From the NCBI GenBank assembly GCA_023265215.1, contig JAHFUH010000063.1, positions 8,544-15,485 on the forward strand: a stretch of 6,942 bases of DNA, in the 5' to 3' direction. Both the position numbers and the translations under genes were made by a program. This DNA comes from Acidobacteriota bacterium (GTDB taxonomy: Bacteria; Acidobacteriota; UBA6911). Below the pieces are notes generated by a model. It saw only the letters and a list, made by a program, of their open reading frames with translations, was not told where the DNA came from and ran no database searches. Shown in pieces: positions 3,711 through 6,942 of this stretch (within the stretch, counting starts at the first letter, position 1; every line of letters starts with the position of its first letter).

Positions 3711-5666
3711 ATGGCTTTTTCGGATGACGAACTCGAACACATGCTGGGTCCCGAAGGGGTAATAGCCAAGAGCCACCCGGCTTATGAATACCGGCCTGGC
3801 CAAATCCGGATGGCGCAAGCTGTTATCAGCGCAATTAAACAGAATCACCATCTTTGTGTAGAAGCCGGCACCGGCACCGGGAAGACACTTGCCTATCTCA
3901 TTCCAGCTATATTTTCCCGAAAGCGGGTCATTATCTCTACCGCCACAAAGAACTTGCAGGAGCAGCTTTTCTCCAGGGACATCCCATTTCTCGAGAAAGC
4001 CCTGGACCAAAAATTTTCGGTCTGCTACATGAAAGGGCGGAGCAATTACCTCTGTTGGAACAAGCTGGAAGAAATGAATGGAGAGCAGTATCTCTTTTCT
4101 CCTCACGATCCCGAACGATTGTCCATGATCAGGGAGTGGGCTCAAAAAACCAAAACCGGCGATCGCGGGGAATTGACTGACCTGCCGGAAGATATGCTGC
4201 TGTGGCATCGGCTGGATGCCCGCAGGGAGACGTGCTCGGGCCAGAAATGCCGAAATTTCGACGCCTGTTTCGTCACAAGAGTGAGACAGCAGGCCATGCA
4301 GTCGGACATCGTCATTGTAAATCATCATCTTTTTTTTGCAGACCTGGCATTGAGACAGGGAGATTTTGGAGCGATCCTTCCCGATTACTCGATCCTTGTT
4401 TTTGATGAGGCGCACGAGCTCGAAGATGTCGCCACACAGTATTTCGGGACGATGGTGAGTAATTACAGAATCGAGGAACTCATCCGGGACGCCGACAAAG
4501 CCCTGACGGAATTGAAGGCCGGGTCCGAATTTCTTTCCAACCAGATCGCCAAACTGTACCAGCGCTCCAAAGAGTTTTTTCTTTCATTCCAAAGCAGCAA
4601 AGAAGGTCGATTTACACTGCATCCGCTCGGCGAAGGTCTGGGCGTCAGGCGAGGCCCGCTATCCGAGGACAGCATAAGCTCTCCCTATAAGGCACTCCGG
4701 ATTCAGATCGGTGCGTTCAAATCGGCTCTCGCCAATGTCCCGGTTCAGAGCGAAAGTATCGAAGCGCTGATTCGCAGATGCCAGGAGATCGAGGACAACC
4801 TTGCATCCATCCTCGAGCTCGATTCCAATGAACACGTGTATTGGTGTGAAATACGGGGAAGGGGCGGAGTTTTTCTCTGGGCTTCTCCCATCAACATTTC
4901 GGAAATCCTGCAGGATCGCCTTTTTTCCAAGGTGGATTCCGCCATTCTCACATCCGCCACTCTTTCCACAGGGGGCAATTTTCAATTTGCCAAATCCCGC
5001 CTTGGACTGCAAACGGCTGATGAGCTTATAGTCCCATCACATTTCGACTTCGGCAGCCAGGCAGTTTTCTATATCCCTCGGAATATTCCAGAACCTAGGG
5101 AGGAGGGATGGGTTAGGCATGCCTGCAATGAAATCGAAACAATTCTGGAGGCCAGCCGGGGCCGGGCTTTTGTGCTTTTTACAAGTTACAGCCAGATGGA
5201 ACAGGTCCACCATTCCTTGAAAAACCGTCTAAATTACCCAATCCTGATCCAGGGGGAAAAAAGCAAGTCCGGGCTGCTGGATGCTTTCCGCAACCTTCCC
5301 AACGCGGTCCTGTTTGCAACGAGCAGCTTCTGGCAGGGAGTTGATGTGCAGGGAGAGCAGCTGAGCTGCGTAATCATCGATAAGCTTCCGTTCTCGGTAC
5401 CGAGCGATCCGGTAGTTGCGGCCCGCATCGCACATGTAAATGATTCCGGCGGCAATGCCTTTTACGATTATCAAATCCCGAATGCAACCATCCTCCTAAA
5501 ACAGGGTTTGGGCAGGCTGATTCGCAGCAAAACGGATCGTGGGATTCTTGCCCTCTTGGACAAACGCATACTGACCAAGAGCTATGGCAGAATGTTTCTG
5601 CGAAGCCTTCCGCCCGCACCTCTTACCCAAGACCCCATTCAAATTGGCCATTTCCTCGATATTTGA
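3711..5666 (+). CDS. dinG: DinG/XPD-family Fe-S superfamily 2 DNA helicase
   Basis: This 651-residue ATP-dependent helicase belongs to the DinG/YoaA/XPD group. These are 5'-3' helicases that resolve R-loops, D-loops, forks and, for E. coli DinG, G-quadruplex DNA. A Q-motif-like YRPGQ (27-31) precedes Walker A AGTGTGKT (52-59). The four Fe-S cysteines are C115, C175, C180 and C186. Walker B is the DEAH box (232-235). Then come LTSATLS (413-419), SFWQGVDVQG (539-548) and motif VI QGLGRLIRS (598-606). All catalytic motifs look intact. Residues 302-317 (HPLGEGLGVRR and neighbours) look like the translation of a repeat element and have no family motif. YoaA is an alternative name, since the two subgroups are hard to separate by eye. 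The ATG at 3711 has AAGGTG upstream. The gene is monocistronic and converges on the HEAT-repeat gene. Confidence 0.9.
   Translation: MAFSDDELEHMLGPEGVIAKSHPAYEYRPGQIRMAQAVISAIKQNHHLCVEAGTGTGKTLAYLIPAIFSRKRVIISTATKNLQEQLFSRDIPFLEKALDQKFSVCYMKGRSNYLCWNKLEEMNGEQYLFSPHDPERLSMIREWAQKTKTGDRGELTDLPEDMLLWHRLDARRETCSGQKCRNFDACFVTRVRQQAMQSDIVIVNHHLFFADLALRQGDFGAILPDYSILVFDEAHELEDVATQYFGTMVSNYRIEELIRDADKALTELKAGSEFLSNQIAKLYQRSKEFFLSFQSSKEGRFTLHPLGEGLGVRRGPLSEDSISSPYKALRIQIGAFKSALANVPVQSESIEALIRRCQEIEDNLASILELDSNEHVYWCEIRGRGGVFLWASPINISEILQDRLFSKVDSAILTSATLSTGGNFQFAKSRLGLQTADELIVPSHFDFGSQAVFYIPRNIPEPREEGWVRHACNEIETILEASRGRAFVLFTSYSQMEQVHHSLKNRLNYPILIQGEKSKSGLLDAFRNLPNAVLFATSSFWQGVDVQGEQLSCVIIDKLPFSVPSDPVVAARIAHVNDSGGNAFYDYQIPNATILLKQGLGRLIRSKTDRGILALLDKRILTKSYGRMFLRSLPPAPLTQDPIQIGHFLDI
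4611..4660 (+). repeat. Repeat-like segment carried in frame inside dinG
   Basis: These bases encode FTLHPLGEGLGVRRGPL (dinG residues 301-317). On the minus strand the same bases read LTPRPSPSG. Both peptides are typical of spurious translations of a GC-rich interspersed repeat found between genes in many bacteria (recognised from memory, not searched). The segment lies between the Fe-S/DEAH half and the C-terminal helicase half, in a variable stretch where an extra loop would be tolerated. The reading frame is preserved on both sides. Confidence 0.4.
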
Positions 5667-5726
5667 GTATTCTGCGCAGAAAAATGAAGCGACGATTCAG
5701 CCAGGCGAAGCGAGGGAATCTTGATC

Positions 5727-5743
5727 CCAACTTTTTCAGTTGG
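5727..5743. terminator. Weak hairpin in the dinG/HEAT convergent gap
   Basis: CCAACT (5727-5732) and AGTTGG (5738-5743) form a six-base-pair stem with a five-base TTTTC loop, in the 118-base gap between two convergent stop codons. Neither side has a T-tract of terminator quality. The position suits a bidirectional terminator, but the stem is short. It may act together with the GC-rich palindrome just downstream. Confidence 0.3.
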
Positions 5744-5749
5744 CCTTGC

Positions 5750-5770
5750 ATGCGGGCGTCCCGCCCGCGT
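5750..5770. repeat. GC-rich interspersed palindrome, copy 2 (hairpin)
   Basis: GCGGGCGTCCCGCCCGC (5752-5768) is a palindrome with perfect seven-base arms, GCGGGCG and CGCCCGC, and a TCC loop. A wobble pair and an A-T pair extend it to 5750-5770. It matches the reverse complement of 77-93 at 16 of 17 bases. It lies between the convergent stops of dinG (5666) and the HEAT-repeat gene (5785), where a strong hairpin could end transcription or protect RNA ends from both sides. It may equally be a passive interspersed repeat. Confidence 0.6.
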
Positions 5771-5784
5771 TCCCGGAGCGGCGA

Positions 5785-6564
5785 TTATTCTTCGCGTTCT
5801 CCAGATGAGGTGAAGTATTTTTCCGCGCGCTGGCAGCCTACGTCCGCGAGATTTTGGAGAGCGGCCAGAGCAGATTCCGCGACCTGAGTTTCATGATGCG
5901 TGGTCAGCTGGTAAATCTGTTCCAAAGTGCGATCTTCGATTTCATTCGGCCGGTGCCAGTAGGCAACGGACAATTCGGAGAGAGCCTGCGCCTGTATTTC
6001 CGGGTCACCATGAGTGGCGAGTTCGAGCAGAGCCTGCAGGGAGCGAGTGCCGCCCTGCTGGGCAATTGCGCCAAGGGATTCAATGATCCACTTGCTCATC
6101 CTGTCCGCGCTTCTGGTGGTGCCCTTTCCCTCTTTGGCAACCTTGGCTGCACAGCAGCTTTTCAGAGCCGGCAAAAAGAAGTCCACTGTCGCATCATCTC
6201 CGATCGCACCGATGGCTTCAATAATGGCAATCTGGAACTCGTGAGCACCGAAACCTTTCAGTTTTCTGGATTCGATAAAGGCCTTCTTAAGCGGCTCAAG
6301 AAATGCCCTGCTGCCCATAGCCCCCATTGAATAGGCGGCAAACTCACGCTTTTTGATATCCTTCTGGGCAAGAAAAGCAAGAAGCGGTTCGTTAAATCGG
6401 GGATCGCGCAAAACACCTACGCGGGGAATTATTTCGAAGAGATCCTCAACATCGCCCGATTCCATGACAATGAGGCAATCCCGTATCATTTCCTCGGAAA
6501 AACGCTTCTTTTTGCAGCAATCAGATTTTTCTTTTTCTGAATCAACCACTCTTCTGGACCTCAT
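5785..6564 (-). CDS. HEAT-repeat protein, function unknown
   Basis: The 259-residue product is mostly alpha-helical and built from tandem HEAT-like repeats. Helix pairs are visible at about 55-98, 108-140, 155-183, 188-220 and 226-250, with recurring patterns such as AIIEAIGAIGDDATVDFFLPAL and WIIESLGAIAQQGG. HEAT solenoids are scaffolds for protein-protein contacts, and no catalytic site is visible. A basic, Cys/Lys-rich N-terminus (SDCCKKKRF, 14-22) precedes the repeats. There is no signal peptide or membrane segment, so it is probably cytoplasmic. The start is uncertain. The ATG at 6564 suits the mapped promoter. A GTG at 6549 has GAGG nine bases upstream, and a TTG at 6579 has no ribosome site. 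The neighbour upstream on the same strand is a YHS-domain gene. Confidence 0.82.
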   Translation of the reverse strand: MRSRRVVDSEKEKSDCCKKKRFSEEMIRDCLIVMESGDVEDLFEIIPRVGVLRDPRFNEPLLAFLAQKDIKKREFAAYSMGAMGSRAFLEPLKKAFIESRKLKGFGAHEFQIAIIEAIGAIGDDATVDFFLPALKSCCAAKVAKEGKGTTRSADRMSKWIIESLGAIAQQGGTRSLQALLELATHGDPEIQAQALSELSVAYWHRPNEIEDRTLEQIYQLTTHHETQVAESALAALQNLADVGCQRAEKYFTSSGEREE

Positions 6565-6596
6565 CCATAAGCATTGCAAGGATGGCAGAGAATACG

Positions 6597-6624
6597 ATTA
6601 TACGATGGCAAATCGGGTTTTTAA
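6597..6624 (-). promoter_or_regulatory. sigma70-type promoter for the HEAT-repeat gene
   Basis: On the minus strand a perfect TATAAT (6602-6597) lies 16 bases downstream of TTAAAA (6624-6619, 4 of 6 to TTGACA). RNA would begin near 6590, giving a leader of about 26 bases to the ATG at 6564. It is the best -10 hexamer in the window. It argues that the HEAT-repeat gene can be transcribed separately from the YHS gene upstream. Confidence 0.5.
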
Positions 6625-6659
6625 CAGCGAAAAATATCACTCAAAGGGATCCCCTCATA

Positions 6660-6678
6660 CCCGGAGACATAAACCGGG
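6660..6678 (-). terminator. Weak hairpin after the YHS gene
   Basis: CCCGG (6660-6664) and CCGGG (6674-6678) form a five-base-pair GC stem with a nine-base loop, starting eight bases past the YHS-gene stop on the minus strand. No T-tract follows directly. It is a candidate for partial termination or for a 3'-end stabilising structure, with limited support. Confidence 0.25.
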
Positions 6679-6686
6679 ACTTGGGA

Positions 6687-6942
6687 CTAGCCGACAGTTG
6701 AACCGATTCCAGCTCCTGTGGACACTTCTAGATGCTTCGTCTTGCAATTTTCCGAGCAAAAATACAAAGTCTCGTTTCTGTTTTCCAGCCGGACTGCAAG
6801 CCTCGAATCCATATACATCCCGCACACGGGGTCCTTGACCATCTGGTTTGGGGACATAGCGGAGTCATTTGCCGTCTCAGGTCTCTTGCGAATTCCAAGG
6901 AAACCGACTAAAAATCTCCTGACGAGATCAATGATTACAATC
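6687..6942 (-). CDS. YHS-domain metal-binding protein with membrane-anchor-like N-terminus (partial)
   Basis: A minus-strand frame is open from the window edge to TAG at 6689-6687. It gives 84 residues lacking the N-terminus, which lies beyond 6942. It contains the YHS/TRASH-type signature KDPVCGMYMD (36-45), then LYFCSENC (59-66). The probable metal-binding cysteines are C40, C62 and C66. Upstream, IVIIDLVRRFLVGFLG (1-16) reads as the end of a hydrophobic helix followed by basic IRKR, as expected for a one-pass membrane anchor with a cytoplasmic tail. Internal ATGs at 6857 and 6842 have no ribosome site, which supports a longer protein. YHS domains occur in metal-handling proteins such as copper ATPases and in small stand-alone proteins. 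The role here is unknown. After the motif the tail is Gly/Ser/Thr-rich. Confidence 0.8.
   Translation of the reverse strand, partial: IVIIDLVRRFLVGFLGIRKRPETANDSAMSPNQMVKDPVCGMYMDSRLAVRLENRNETLYFCSENCKTKHLEVSTGAGIGSTVG

Noticed and set aside
3490..3762. A 90-codon + strand frame across the hexamer arrays, reading SGSGSVSGS and ADPDPDR.
   Set aside because: Those peptides are simply translations of the TCGGGG repeat, and the frame runs into dinG out of frame.
3690..4415. A 241-codon minus-strand frame inside dinG.
   Set aside because: It is antisense to the helicase motif-bearing part of dinG, and its translation has no family features.
5663..5887. A 74-codon + strand frame starting at the dinG stop.
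   Set aside because: It reads through the GC-rich palindrome and antisense to the HEAT-gene 3' end, with no ribosome site of its own or domain.
6353..6838. A 161-codon + strand frame opposite the HEAT and YHS genes.
   Set aside because: It is antisense to the YHS motif and the HEAT N-terminus, and the translated protein looks random.

Overview
This window is compact bacterial chromosome with conserved housekeeping genes and several short repeat-like elements in and between them. The mix of tRNA and rRNA modification enzymes, a DinG-type helicase and a YHS-domain metal-binding protein fits a Gram-negative-type, moderate-GC environmental bacterium. The GC-rich interspersed palindrome and the hexamer-array element are of a kind I associate with Acidobacteriota and similar soil or subsurface lineages. 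That placement is inference and weak. I see no tRNA or rRNA gene, CRISPR array, phage gene or transposase.

Left block (1-1520, + strand): a tRNA 2-thiocytidine synthetase (ttcA) overlaps by 17 bases a HAD-superfamily phosphatase of the pyrimidine 5'-nucleotidase type, which starts with TTG. The two look translationally coupled. Middle block (3437-1504, - strand): a probable three-gene operon reads Nudix hydrolase, then a small zinc-ribbon/Tudor-like protein, then an RluA-family pseudouridine synthase. The synthase gene converges on the HAD gene and overlaps it tail to tail by 17 bases.

Right block: after a 273-base divergent intergenic region comes a large + strand dinG-like Fe-S helicase gene (3711-5666). 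The intergenic region holds a striking inverted pair of (TCGGNN)n arrays. dinG converges on a HEAT-repeat protein gene (- strand, 6564-5785). The HEAT gene has a good sigma70-type -10 box upstream. Beyond it is a small partial YHS-domain protein gene, cut by the right edge of the window (6942-6687, - strand). Its short reading frame is easily missed.

The best second-look items are: (a) the hexamer-array inverted repeat with G-quadruplex potential upstream of dinG; (b) a segment inside dinG that looks like a repeat element absorbed in frame; (c) two copies of a GC-rich palindrome, at 77-93 and 5752-5768; (d) the unfamiliar zinc-ribbon/Tudor-like protein encoded between a Nudix hydrolase and a pseudouridine synthase; and (e) the edge-truncated YHS protein. 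I found no convincing evidence of a wholly new multi-gene system.
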